DNA from: Lytechinus pictus
Taxonomy: Eukaryota > Echinodermata > Echinoidea > Temnopleuroida > Toxopneustidae
Assembly (NCBI RefSeq): GCF_037042905.1
Contig: NC_087247.1
Location: 35,233,420-35,297,419, forward strand
Length of the DNA: 64,000 nt
Reading direction: 5' to 3'
Shown here: one piece after another, positions 52,194 to 64,000 of the stretch
How the letters are laid out: every line of letters begins with the position of its first letter
How positions within the stretch are numbered: position 1 is the stretch's first letter
The notes under the pieces: model-generated
What the model was told of the DNA's origin: nothing
Seen by the model: only the letters and a program-made list of their open reading frames with translations
The model's database searches: none
Program-made: the position numbers and the translations under genes

Positions 52194-52748
52194 ATATAAG
52201 GATGTCAGTTACACTTCAAAAAGTCCTGCAAAGTATAAAAAACATAACAAAATACAAGCTCTACTGTTTTCAGAATTATATTATATAATCTACATGCAAT
52301 ATTAGTAATATGCTCAGAAACTGGGTTAAAATATGATGATGCAGATAATCTCACACTAATCAAACCCTTAAATATTCTATCATTTCAATGCAGGCAAAAG
52401 GTGGTTGCAAATATGTTATAATCAACACTAATACACATCAGATCATTTAAGATTAGTCACATCCAAATGGGAGATTAAATTGTCCCGTGTGAGAGAGTGA
52501 GACAGCATAGAGTAATAGATAGGAAATAGATGGCATGGAGCAGAGTGAGAAGACTTTCACACTGCTGAATTCAAACCTTATCATATTACTGAACATTACA
52601 GATAAAAATATTTCATCAATTTAATAGAGTACTCGTTTCATTATTTTTTCCCCTGAAAGTAAAAATACTTTGAAAATCTATTCAATTTACTTATCAATGC
52701 ATTGTATTCATTTATTAAATAAAGTAATTAATTTCATTCATTAATAGA

Positions 52749-52793
52749 TTCATTCATTCATTCATTCATTCATTCAATCAATCAATCATTCAT
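52749..52793. repeat. (CATT)n microsatellite
   Basis: CATT tetranucleotides, turning into CAAT and back, over about 45 bases. Confidence 0.85.
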
Positions 52794-55656
52794 TAGTGCA
52801 CTTATATATTGAATCACTTAGCTATAGATCTACTCATTACTTTTAATCTTAATATGTTTTCTTTTTTTCCATTTATTTTTCTTTTCAATTCTATGAAATT
52901 ATTGATTTGTACTCCATTTAATCCAATTCAATTTGAGCTGATTGATTTGAACTATTACCCTTCATTTCATTTAATAAATTTCTTATCCACTCATTTACTC
53001 ATTGGTTTATTGGCTACTTCTATTTACTAATTGCCTTTCCATGAATTTTATTATTAGGGTGGGATATATTATATAATTTAACTAAATATCCCTCGACTTG
53101 AGTAAGATTAAGTTCTATTTTAATGTAACCTATACAAGTGACCCATGCAATACGATGCATACATGTACACACAATACAATGTCGAGACTAATATATACTA
53201 AAAGTCCATATAATTTTTGAACGGGGAATACTATCTCCTCCATGTAGGCAGTTGAATTCTTATGTTGCTATTTTCTGGTGCATACATGTATACGCTCATC
53301 AATGTACATGTGTAATAGGTAAGCCACAGCCAAAGTAATGAGTCAGCAAAATACCAGGTAAACAAAGTGATGTGCACAAAGGATGAGAGGAGAGGCCTAT
53401 ACCATAGAGCTATTGCATAACTCTCTTTCTGGTTCTTACCCTCACCTCTCTCATTCATTGCTGGTCAATCCAAATGGCTGGAATTTACATGTAGCAGCAC
53501 ACACATTATTTATCATTTATAAGTAATTTTCTTGACAGTCTGTCTATGGCAACATATTATGGTCTTACTTGGTAAACTTGAAGCATAGTCTGGTCAAGAT
53601 AGCCAACTCAGTCATTTGTAATGAAAGTTACACATGTCTATGTCATATAGTAGCATAAAAGTAACAATAGACTGACCTTTCTTCCTGAAGTGAAAATAAT
53701 ACACAACCAAAAGAATGATATTAAGGTGAGACAGATTGAGTACACATTTGCACCAACACATGTATCGAAGTCCTGTACAATCAAACATTGGTATCTCCCA
53801 TCCCCCGAGAGTTCAAGTTCTAGCAATTACATACTGTGCACTTTGACCGGGAATTGTACAGCAAGGACTTTATTTGTGTATGTACACTTACAAACACTGA
53901 GCAGTATATTAAAATTTCACAACAATACCTATCAATGAAGCCAAGGGTCCAAAGTCTAGATCTATATAAAATTGTTGAATACAACCTGCCAAATATTCAT
54001 TACCTCGTACATACATGCATAAATAAGAAACTACTTATAAAAGTAGAGATAGAAGGGAATTTCTTGAATTCCTTTTTCCCTAGGAATTGACAGGTTTAGG
54101 GGGTGTTCAAACTTAAATGTTGATTTAAAAAAAAGACAATTACAAAACAGGGATATAATTAGAAACAATGCTTATGTTCAATGTCCCCATTCCCGGTCGT
54201 AGAAGTGAATGTCTTTCAGATCACGATTTGGTAGAAAATCTAAACGCCGAAAAGGTACATTTGGAAATGTAATCAGCTTAGATTTTACAACCTAGCTTTA
54301 ACATCAGGAATATGCAACAAAATGTGACACTGAACACGATTGAGTTTTGAAACGCTTCTTATATTTGCCCTAACAGTGGAAGCCTACACAAGCATGTTCC
54401 AGAATTGACTTTTCTTATGATGGGTCAAACTGCGCAGTATGCTGTGCTAACAAGAGCGGGACATTTAAAGACGGTTGACGTACAGTACAATTGTATAATC
54501 AGATTTATATTTTCAACTCAGTACGGTGCACTCCTGATCGTGTTTGTGTTCTATCATTTGCATTTTCAATCATGATTCATGTTGCGGTTTAAATTTGAAA
54601 ATCAACATTGAACACACCCTGTTTGAGCCATCACAGGCCTTGCTTTTAAAAAAGTATACAGTCTGAGAATTATGACATTCTTCAGTTATGCAATGTGCAT
54701 CTGATGAGCAGATGTTTTTAAGCTATGCACACTGACATTACAGTAATAATTCTCTGGTCTGTGGTCTGATATCTTAAAAATTGAGGTGATTGGCAACAAA
54801 AAAGTCTGCTGTGCAAACCCTTGACTCAAGTTAAGGGGTTGGAATATGTGTCATATGTGCTAGTCTTGAGTGAAGACCCACTTGTTGAGCAAAGTCTCAA
54901 TCAGGGCCTGTGCCTGCAGACTACTCTGATTGAGTGTACAGTAGAGTTTGTCACAAAAAAAAAAAAAAAAAAAAACTTGGGACCACTTTCACATTCACTT
55001 TATACTTGAAAATTTCAACTTATTTGCTTAGAATTTGCACTGAATTAATAGGCGGCTACTGAATTCATGAAATTTATCACAATTGACCTATAGATACTAT
55101 GGTGTCCATGGTGTAAAATAGGTATCCCTTATTTTCAATAATAGCATCTCTTTAATACATAATGTTCTACTTTTATCTAAAATAACTGTACATAAATTGA
55201 TATCAATACAACATTGGATCATTCTTATAAAATCAATTCTTAAATTTCTAATGCTTGAACAACACTGCAAATTTTGTAGGTTTTGTTTGTCCAATATCAC
55301 ACAGAAAAGGAGTCCCCTACCATGTTTTACTATTTAGTGGCGTATTCTGAATATTCCAAAAGGTATTACCAATGCTTTTCACAAAGTCTGTGGTCAGCAA
55401 TATATCCCACGATATTTGATGTCAATACATACAGTGTCTACATGTATATCCACCCAGACTGACACACAAGCCATACTTCTCCAAACACATCTGTTTCAAG
55501 TCACAATATTTGGTCTTTTTTTTTCCAATTTTAATACAAATCATGTTCAAAGTCAGTAGGCTACTGCATCCATCCAATCCACCAACCCCAACCATTCTCA
55601 TTCAAACATGTCTTACCATTACTTCCTGCAATATAAAACATTCAAAAGTTTGAAAT

Positions 55657-56264
55657 TTAAAGACATGAGAGAATATAAACTAAAATCCAGAAAATTTCAT
55701 CAAAATTGGATGAGGAATCACAGTTTTCCATTATTTATCTGGGTGAAACAGTTCTTTGCAATTGTAATCAGATAACAAGTAACAAAGTTATTGAATTTTA
55801 AAGTTTAACAATATTTTGTGAAAACAGTCGTCATGAATATCCATTAGGTGGGCTGATGATGTCACATCCCCACTTGTTCTTTTGTATTTTATTATATGAA
55901 ATTAGGTTTATTTTTTCCTCCAAGAACTAGAAAAATCGGTTTGACAACTGATTTAGTGCATTAGATATTTATTGCTACAACTTATTTCATTATTAAAAGG
56001 GAAACATTATTCACACAAGTATGAAATAATGAAAAAATTAGATTTTATGAAATAAAATTAGAAAACGGAAAGTAGAGATGTGACATCATCAGCCCACCTA
56101 ATGAATATTCATGACGACTGTTTTCACAAAATATTGCTAAACTTTAAATTTCAATAACTTTATTATTTGTTATCCGATTTTGATGAAATTTTTGGCATTT
56201 TGCTCAGTGAATTCTACTCTTTGTATTAAGATATAAATATTTTCAGCCCGGACCATCCCTTTAA
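55657..56264. mobile_element. MITE related to the TTAAAGG family
   Basis: The right end reads GGACCATCCCTTTAA. Two long arms pair: GTGAAAACAGTCGTCATGAA in the left arm with its inverse in the right arm (56108-56127), plus GGTGGGCTGATGATGTCAC and its inverse GTGACATCATCAGCCCACC. Layout, size (about 608 bases), and the GATTTTGATGAAATTTT words match the 43015 element, but the sequence is a different subfamily. Confidence 0.65.
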
Positions 56265-58280
56265 TATAATGAATACATTTTTAACACACATGAATGAAAA
56301 TATCTAATCTGCCATCCAAAACCAACAATAACTTGCAAGGGAGTGTTCTCTGTAAATAGCTAACAATAGGCCTATTCATTTAGCCAATTCAAAAAGTAAA
56401 ATTTTGAAAATAAGCTTCTTCTTTATACTGTTCAGTTTGAAGTTTTAAAGAAAAAGAAATGATGAAATAAAGGTGTCTTTAACACCATTTTCCCCAGAGC
56501 TTCTTGGATATTTCAGTTACTGAGATTGCACATTGCTGTGCACTTCTCATTCTTGAGTATAGAAAACTTCTACCTTGTTTTTCCTTTCTCACTTTCTCAA
56601 CTTTCACAAAATATATCTTAGGATATGCTTTTTTTTTAAGCTCAATAAAATCTCAAAATTCATTGGTTTGGGGTGGCAAGGTATCATATGGAATAATTTT
56701 GATTTCATGAGATTGAAAAATAAATAAATGGTTATAAAAATTACTGCTAAACTTTAAATCTCAATAATTTCTTAATCTTGAAATTTTCAGCATTTTGAAC
56801 ATTGCAGTGCAAAATAAACGGTTTGTTGCAATCCAAATTTCAAAGAAATTGCAATAACATTTGATATGAACATTCCAACCAATAAAATCTTAGCAATCAC
56901 AATTCAGAATTGAGATAGGACTACTGAAATCGAAATTTAGTCAAGTTCAAGCCTCCCTGTAATTCTGTTGAAATAAACGCAAAATCAATTCCAAATTGTC
57001 AGGTCGTCATCACCTGCGATTTGCCGATTTTGGACTGTACTCTGCTTCGAACAAAGAGCTTGCCGCAAAGAGAAAATGATTTTATTATTTCTTATAACAT
57101 TATGCTGATCTTCTAATAATAAGATTTTGCTTCTTGAAAATGTCACATTTAATGCAAAATGTGATTTGTTAAAAAAATCGTATCGCATAGCCATGTAGTG
57201 TGTATAGTGTACCTGGGCTAAAATACTTTAAGCCTGGAGTAAACCTTGAACTCTGGGCCAGGCATTGCAAACATACATGTAAAATATTGTCAGATAATTA
57301 TTGGGGCAGATAAAATACTTCCACCCTTTGCTCAACATATTGCAGCCATCAAGTCGATTTTGTCAAGTACAGTAATTGTATTTGTAGACTATTTTGCCAA
57401 AAGTAAATTTTGTCAGTGTCAATTTGCACTCTTAGAAATTTAAGGAACAATCTATAACGGAAATTTTCCGAAATTTTTGCAGATTTTTACAAGAAAGTCG
57501 TGGTTCATATTAAGTTCGTTTTTTATGTGCGCAGAACGGAAGCAGTCTGCCAGTCAACTGGGCCACCAATCATCCAAAGTATGGCAGTGAGTCCAAACTT
57601 CCCGCGTGTCCATACTTCGCGGACGGTCAGTATCTAAAAAAATAGCCAATATCCTTAAAATCTGACATCATCAACGTGAAAAGCGACCTAAAATTATCCT
57701 TTGGTGTAAGTTTCTTTCGGATGAGTTCAGTCTTCATGAAAGTATTGACAAAAGATCGGCAAATTTGTCACCGTTAGCGCCAGTTTTGAAGAAATCTGAT
57801 ATTCTCAACAAGCATCACGATATCACCATTTTGCAAGCAGAAATCATCAAAAATGTGAGTTAAATGTGGTACTAACCGATTCTATAGCATTTTGCCGTTA
57901 ATCTGATATAAATATTTCACTTTTGAGCTTGAGATTTTGTTAACATCTCCACAAAAACTTTGGTCCGCGAAGTTAGGTCACACTTTTTCAGAACAGTTTT
58001 CCAGCACAGCGCGCATTCGCCAATCGGAATAGAAGGAGGAAGCACAACCCCTCCTCACAGAAAAAAATATGCATATGTATTTCTTTAAAAAAATAATAAC
58101 CGAACATTACAATATTTTACATGCGCATTGACAACCTATTTTTGTTTCTCTTCTAAATAACGAGAGCCCCCGAGCAATGGCGGCACCATGAATTTAAAAC
58201 TGATGGGTGGCAAAGGAAAAGGGATAGAGGGGGAATAAAATTTATTTTGCATGTTTCACAAAATGGAGTGTGAAGCGCGA

Positions 58281-58340
58281 GCTTAGTGACTAGGGCGCTG
58301 GATCCAACTTGTGGTTCCCTGCTGGAGTCCAGGGGCAGAG
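58281..58340 (+). mobile_element. Fragment of a tRNA-derived SINE head
   Basis: TTAGTGACTAGGGCGCTGG, then GTGGTTCCC and TGGAGTCCAGGG, resembles the A and B box layout of tRNA-derived SINEs. No tail was found. Confidence 0.35.
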
Positions 58341-58810
58341 CACACATACATACGCGTTTTTAATACAGTATGTAAAGCAGGATTTCGCCAAAAGGGGGTG
58401 GGGCGCAGAATGTTTTCATTCATGTTTCCCCGATCGGCCGCTAAAAGCCATTTTTTGCTGTTGGTTTATAGAGGGAGCAGTCTCAACTAAAGACTGAAGT
58501 TTTAAGTACACTTAATCAGCTTTATTCTTACAAACAAGATAGGATTTCTCACATTGCCTAAATAGATGAAAGCGCGAAGCGCGAGCTCAACTTTTTGAAT
58601 ATTCGATGCATTAATTTAGACCAAAGCAATGAACATTCTGAGCAGTTTTAGGCAGTATAAGATATGCTAGCGACCCCCCCCCCCTGCATCCGCACCTGCC
58701 CCACCAAACACGCTCTTAAAAAATGTTCAGATGACAGAGCTTGCACAAATTAATCAGTGAAAAAAATATTTTATGTCTTATATTTAACCGGAGTCCTGAA
58801 GCGAATACAG

Positions 58811-59810
58811 CTGCGACATTATGCGTCAAGACTTGCGACGTTATGCGTTAAGTAGAAAAGCTACTAGTATGGCAGTGTATCCTATTACCGGACACCTTTA
58901 TTTCAGTGCTTTAAAAATGACAACTAGAGGAAATACAATCAAGAAATATTTGCACTTGCTATTCCAAATATTATGAAAATTATGAATATGATAAAATTAT
59001 TTTATATTTACCAACCGTTTTCTTTGCATCACAATTGTCACATACCCCCCCCCACGAAAAACAGTTATTTTCGCGTGTGACAAATTACATCATGATTCCG
59101 GACGCGCGCCGGACAGGTAAAGATATTCTTCATTACAATGATGTAAGAAAGAATTTGTGTGAATTTTTCTTCATATATCATATCATGCATAAATTCTAAA
59201 CTTATGTTTGTTTTTTTTCACATCAAATCTGAGCAGATGTTGGTAATAAATTCGTGTTTGATAAATTTTATTTTGACTTCTTAGCTGCATGTTCCATGGC
59301 ACTTTCCAATACTATGCTCGTTCGTATCGTAACGCTCATCAGGTTTGATGCGCTGTCGATCGACGGCTCTATCTAGTCACGGTAAACCTCGCGCACGGTA
59401 TACCTCGAGTCTAGCCGTCGACGGTTAACCACAATACACCACACTTCATCATTCGATAGAAGGAGCGGACGAGACTGAAATTCGGCAAAATCAGGCCCAT
59501 TTTTCCATCAGAAAATATATCAATTGTTCATGCAAAACTACGTTATATGATATTTTAATCATTTTCTGTCATTTTAGAGATCAATAAGGTAAAAGTTGGA
59601 TTTTTTCGCCTTGTTTTAGCAATCTTGTACATGTATTGCTCTGTGAAATTAAATTGCGGAAGTCTTACGGTACGAAATTGTTTTCGTACGCAGTACTATG
59701 CGCGTCCGGAATCATGATAATATCCGGTAATACAATACGTAACTATACATTATGCATTGACTGCGACATTATGCTTTGGATGCTCTTGAGTCTTGGCATA
59801 ATGTCGCTAT
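58811..59810. mobile_element. Inverted-repeat element with GCGACATTATGC motifs
   Basis: GCGACATTATGCGTCAAGACT at the left (58813) is matched in inverse near 59783-59807, TATTACCGGA by TCCGGTAATA (about 59727), and ATCATGATTCCGGACGCGC (59089-59107) is perfectly inverted at 59700-59718. The CpG density is higher than around it. The exact ends are uncertain. Confidence 0.5.
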
Positions 59811-59857
59811 CTGCGACATTAATCATTATGCGTTGCTGTGACATTATCGATTGTATT

Positions 59858-59910
59858 TGTAACAAGCCATGGCTTAGCTTAGACTCTAAGCTAAGCCATG
59901 GCTTGTTACA
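59858..59910. repeat. Perfect palindrome, 26-base arms, 1-base spacer
   Basis: TGTAACAAGCCATGGCTTAG plus CTTAGA is followed by a single C and the exact reverse complement, 53 bases in total. It directly joins an AGT microsatellite. Confidence 0.85.
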
Positions 59911-59912
59911 AT

Positions 59913-59985
59913 TAGTAGTAGTATTTAGTAGTAAGTAGTAGTAATAGTAGTAGTATAATAGTAGTAGTAGTAGTACTAGTAGTAG
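59913..59985. repeat. (AGT)n microsatellite
   Basis: Imperfect AGT triplets over about 73 bases, right after the palindrome. Confidence 0.85.
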
Positions 59986-62054
59986 AAAAAAAATAGCAGT
60001 GCCGGCTGCTTCAGCCTTTCAGGCATCTCCTAGCCCAAATTCTGGCGGCATGACGGCCTATCTTGCCTTGGCAGTGTTTTAATTTTTATCAAGGGCTTTT
60101 ATTACTTGCATAATAAATAAGGAATATGGATCATGAAATCTAGAAAATATATTTTCCACTAATTCATAATTAACGTTGTAGTTGTTTAAAGGGGATTATG
60201 AATAGATCAAATATCATAAAATGTGAAAAAACCTATTTTATACTCACACACTCCCGGCTTACCTTGTTCATTGAATGAGTGGTCTCAGCGCTGGATTGGT
60301 TGAATTACCAAAATTGCGTAAGAGATGACAGCGCTAATAAGATCTTGCCGCCGAGCCTAGATCGACTATCGCCAGTACATGCAGTGATGCATGAAGTGGC
60401 AGCGCTCAGGCATGGGCACTGCAAACAGTTCCGAGGGGTTGGGCCATGGTATTTTGATTGAGTTGGGGGGGGGGGGGGGGGTGCAAATTTAGACAACTGA
60501 TTTTTTCCTTCTCATTTTAATTACAGGAGAAATGTAGAGTTAGAAACCTATTCCCCTCTTTCGTATGCTCTTCTTCCTTATCTTTTTCTTTATTTTAAAA
60601 ATAATGGCAAGCTGCATGGGATTGAGGGGGGGGGGGGGGTCTCCTCTGTCCCCCTTGAAGCGCTGCCCCCAAAGAAAGCCCTTTTTTCCATACCAGAACC
60701 GTGTACTCTAATTCATTCACACACTGACCCCAGGCGGCCATGATGATGGTTAAGGACCAGGTTGGAGCCACAAAGCCCACAAAACAAATTTAGGTAGACA
60801 TATAATGCCCATGCACGTACTTGCTTTTTTAAGTACCATTGGGCAATTCACGCGTCTACATTTAAAAGGGTATCAAAATTGCTAAAATCAGCTAATAGGG
60901 TATACTTCTCATCCATATTTGAGGAATGAGATCAGAGGATGATTACTTGTTTTTTGGACTATTTTTTAGAGACCATGTACAAGAATGCCATGGTGTGCAC
61001 CGGGTGGACACCTTGTAATGATATTCCCCCTCCCTCGTACCATACCAAGGCCCCAAGTACTCTACAGACTGTCACATGTTCCTTGATTAATTATAATATT
61101 TGCCCCTTCTTCCAGAAAAATAGAGTTTGGTAAATGTATCCAATTCACTTATTTTGTTCTTCATATCAGCAGCTCTAAATGTAATACCTTGCCCCCTCTC
61201 CTTCTCTTAACCCCTCAGCTTGTTCCACAAACATTTAATCTTGAAATTATTGCACATGAAATAAAGCAGAATACATGTACATGTAATAATTTGTTCAAAT
61301 AATTTAATACTTAATTTTTCATTTATCACATTGTACATTCACAAGATATGATATTTACCAGATCATTACTGTAAATCATTCAAGTGATTCGTGACCCCCA
61401 AATAAGATAGGACATATTATCATCTTAATTGATTGTTGCAATGGCAATGCTTTATATGTCGGTAAACTTCCTTGATGGAAAAAGAAATTGGAAAAAAAAA
61501 ACTTCCTTGATGAGGATGTCAACTTAAAAATGATTAACGGGCACAATATCTTCTTGCTCTCTGATATCCATATCCATCGCCACTGAAATGCACTTAAATA
61601 TAATAAATTTCATTGAATTTTGTTACATATTTCATTGATGTTCAACAAGCGGGAGGACTTATCATTATTTGCATAATTGACCAACACCTGAACATAATAT
61701 TATGCACAAACATATAATCTCCGTGCAAACTCTGGTGAAAATATCATGGAATTAATTTTAACTGCGGAACGTTTCCAAAGAACACAATCTCTGACATGAT
61801 CAGTCGTTCCCCACACAAAAGCACAACTCTAACTTACAGAAGAAAGAAAAAGAAGATACAAGACATGATAAAAATGAATGTTTTTAACAGAAATATGGCA
61901 CAATATAAATGCTGTGGATCATCATAAAAATTTAAGTCAGAGATTGACATGGCAAGCAATAAGAAGTAAATAATATCAAAATATCCTCATGAAAGTACCC
62001 TTTCAATCCAAATTTTATAAGAAAATACAAGGGTAAAGAAAAAGGAATGTCAAA

Positions 62055-62248
62055 CTATATTCTAACATAAAATAAGACATCACCAAAATAAACTTGATCT
62101 TCTGGAAATTTGTCACATTCACTGCTGAAGGTGGTAAGAGGTATAGCGCCACCTCTTGTCTGAGTTTGTACATGGTCAAATAAATGAGACACGATGTTAC
62201 ATTTGCCTTCATTAGAAATGTCATCTGTTTGAGATCGTTTGCGAGTAG
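62055..62248 (-). CDS. Possible terminal coding exon of an unidentified gene
   Basis: On the minus strand an acceptor (GGTTCTTACAG) precedes 194 bases open in one frame to TAG at 62055-62057. The frame has no ATG at its start. It encodes a polar tail including TRKRSQTDDISNEG, VSHLFDHVQTQ, FSSECDKFPEDQ and VYFGDVLFYVRI. Composition looks protein-like, and an upstream 32-base exon (62340-62371) joins in phase. I do not recognise the protein. The rest of the gene would lie upstream to the right, partly outside the window. It could also be a chance frame. Confidence 0.35.
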
Positions 62249-62339
62249 CTGTAAGAACCCGAATGTTTTATCAGCCATGATATGATCCAAAGGTTAACAA
62301 ATAACAATTGAACATGTTTGCACAGTACATAACACTTAC

Positions 62340-62371
62340 GGTACATAGGCTGAGCCGCATGTCTCTCTAAG
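62340..62371 (-). CDS. Possible 32-base exon of the same unidentified gene
   Basis: CTCATCAAG|CTTAGAGAGACATG begins and TATGTACC|GTAAGTG ends a 32-base segment. Joined to 62248 it reads LERHAAQPMYPTRKRS in frame. The donor is strong, the acceptor fair. The support is splice-site quality and phase only. Confidence 0.28.
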
Positions 62372-64000
62372 CTTGATGAGAGAACAAAACAGTAAATGTG
62401 TAAGAGAAGAAAAATTCACTGGATTCAAAGGTGTAATATATAAGTTTGCAATTTGTGTAATGTATGTGCAATATTGTATTATCTATAATTATTTCCATGT
62501 ACTAATTAAATTTAGCAAATACTGCAAACTGAAAAAAATATAGTTCCTGCATCTGTTCTTTTACCACAGGATGCTCATCACTAGTAAATGATTGTTGTTA
62601 TGGTTCTAGACCATGGTAATTTAATCATTTTTTAAAATAAATGTTGAGCTCATTCTAATAATAAGTGATATCAACCACAGCAACAAACTTTGATTTCAGT
62701 TCATCTATGATTAAAAGCAAGCATTCATCATTAGACATTGGGTAATTTACATGACAAATCAAGCAAAGTCAATATCCACTCTTTGAATTTGGGCCTGTGT
62801 TTTGGGGTTAAATCATGATATCTTTGATCTGAAATAATGGCAACGAAAAGCATCTGTGTAAATAATTTTGCTATCCTAGAAAATATACAAGATTTGACAT
62901 ACTCAAATAAGAAAAAGAAAAAAAGAATACCGGCAAGAGATTCTTAGTCGAAATAGTAAACATTAAAAAAATCACATTCTTACTTGCAATCAACCTAATT
63001 CAAACTTCACAATCCAAATATACTTTTTTATATTAGTTTCAACTGTGAACCTTTCGATGTCCTAAATACATGTATTTTTTTATCACGATATAGAGTATGG
63101 AAGTATGACTTCATACAAAATTTCAAAACAAGATTTTACATTTCATCGGTTTTCATACATTTATAAGCAGGCCAATATCACATTGACTTCAATGGGCCTC
63201 ATTAGGTATTCACATCACATGGTTATATCTCAGACCCTTTTTAGCCCAAATACTATTAAATTCTGGCTGTAAATGTTTTTAATTATGCCCATCTGAGATA
63301 CAAAACAAATAACAATGAAGTGCAAAACTAGATTGTGACATGCTTATTGTACCGGCAGTTTATATTTGGTGAATTGACTCACAGCCTACCATAGTGACCC
63401 AAATGGCACCATATATAACACACAAATCCAACAGGCAAGTTAATACTTAATTCCAATAAATGAAATAGGTTGGAATCATTAAAACACATGATCACAGATT
63501 AAATACCTCAACAACAAAAAAGGGGGAAAAAAGGTTATTGCACCATATCAATGACTACATTATCCAGGGAAATAATAGTCATTACATAATCAAATGCATC
63601 ATGATTAATCTAAAGTTAGGAACAATTATCTTAAGTATTGGAAAACTAGTACTGTACTTTTATTGTACCATTCAAAGTGTCTATATGTTACGAAATTATC
63701 AAATTTCTTGTGAAAATTAATAATGATTATCTTGTAAACATGACAATTCATTTTTATTGTAAGGTCACTATCAAATCTTAAGACCAAAGTACATCTAACT
63801 TCATAAACAATTTACTGTATGAACAATAAATGAGTAAAAAAAAAAGAGTAAGACTACAGTAGCAGGTGAGTCCATGAGCATGCAATAAAGGAATGCAGAG
63901 CAATTTTTTTTTCACTACCAGAAATATACCCTCTTACCAAAATAAAGTGACCTGTTCATTCACAAATGTTATTCACACGAAAACTTCCAAATGGAATAAC
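62372..64000. other. Right end of window, no gene supported
   Basis: AT-rich sequence. One minus-strand stretch at about 63384-63447 could encode a membrane-span-like LDLCVIYGAIWVTMVG before GTGAGT, but its phase does not fit the 62340-62371 exon directly, so it is not called. Confidence 0.4.

Larger units (their letters stand above)
52194..62054. other. Intergenic stretch, no recognised gene
   Basis: About 9.9 kb without a coding region I can support. It should hold the promoter and perhaps leader exons of the SUR-like gene. It contains a CATT microsatellite, an A run (54955-54975), a MITE (55657-56264), a SINE head, a CpG-rich inverted-repeat element (58811-59810), a perfect palindrome, an AGT microsatellite, and G runs near 60465-60481 and 60627-60639. 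Confidence 0.6.

Noticed and set aside
57530-57990. ACTTCGCGGAC near 57612 and its inverse near 57965 as a transposon
   Set aside because: Only about 10 bases match and no other copy or arm structure was seen.
60595-60790. Minus-strand frame with FVAPTWSLTIIMAAWGQC that looks membrane-like
   Set aside because: It runs on into a low-complexity, GC-rich repeat-like stretch with G runs, has no clear splice sites in frame, and matches no family I know.
63384-63447. Possible membrane-span exon ending at GTGAGT
   Set aside because: Weak acceptor and phase incompatible with the neighbouring candidate exon.

Overview
This is a eukaryotic nuclear window from a deuterostome invertebrate, most likely an echinoderm and probably a sea urchin. 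It is AT-rich, all recognised genes have many introns with GT-AG junctions, and the non-coding DNA is packed with short non-autonomous transposons and tRNA-derived SINEs that look like those I know from echinoid genomes. The organism call is an inference. The gene calls rest on splice-by-splice translation.

Three complete protein genes can be reconstructed. (1) Positions 300-12,472, minus strand: an eight-exon lysophosphatidic acid phosphatase type 6 gene (ACP6-like, 445 aa) of the histidine acid phosphatase family. (2) Positions 14,885-20,604, plus strand: a six-coding-exon VPS72/YL1 gene (355 aa), the H2A.Z-handling subunit of the SRCAP and TIP60/p400 complexes. ACP6 and VPS72 are head to head across about 2.4 kb. 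(3) Positions 25,484-52,175, minus strand: a 31-coding-exon full ABC transporter of subfamily C (1,591 aa). It has an N-terminal TMD0 and the sequence hallmarks of sulfonylurea receptors (SUR, ABCC8/9). It lies tail to tail with VPS72. All exon phases agree across all three models and no frameshift or internal stop was found.

Right of 52.2 kb no gene is recognised until two possible terminal exons of an unidentified minus-strand gene at 62,055-62,371, which would continue beyond the window.

Much of the rest is repeats. There are: a family with GTCTCGCCTGCAT termini and internal ~154-163 bp tandem units full of TGACCT motifs (9.2, 27.5, 35.1, 42.4 kb); a related-looking element at 44.3 kb; a TTAACCCT-ended family (6.7, 17.1, 40.3, 46.3 kb); a long-TIR MITE starting TTAAAGG (16.8, 43.0 kb, and a relative at 55.7 kb); a two-unit MITE tandem at 30.2 kb; a Tc1-like MITE at 20.0 kb; a GGTGTT-rich TIR element in the ACP6/VPS72 promoter interval; four tRNA-derived SINE pieces; and several hairpins and microsatellites. 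I saw no prokaryotic system, CRISPR array, rRNA or intact tRNA gene. The most interesting non-genic signal is the regular array of perfect nuclear-receptor DR1-like motifs carried by the TGACCT elements.
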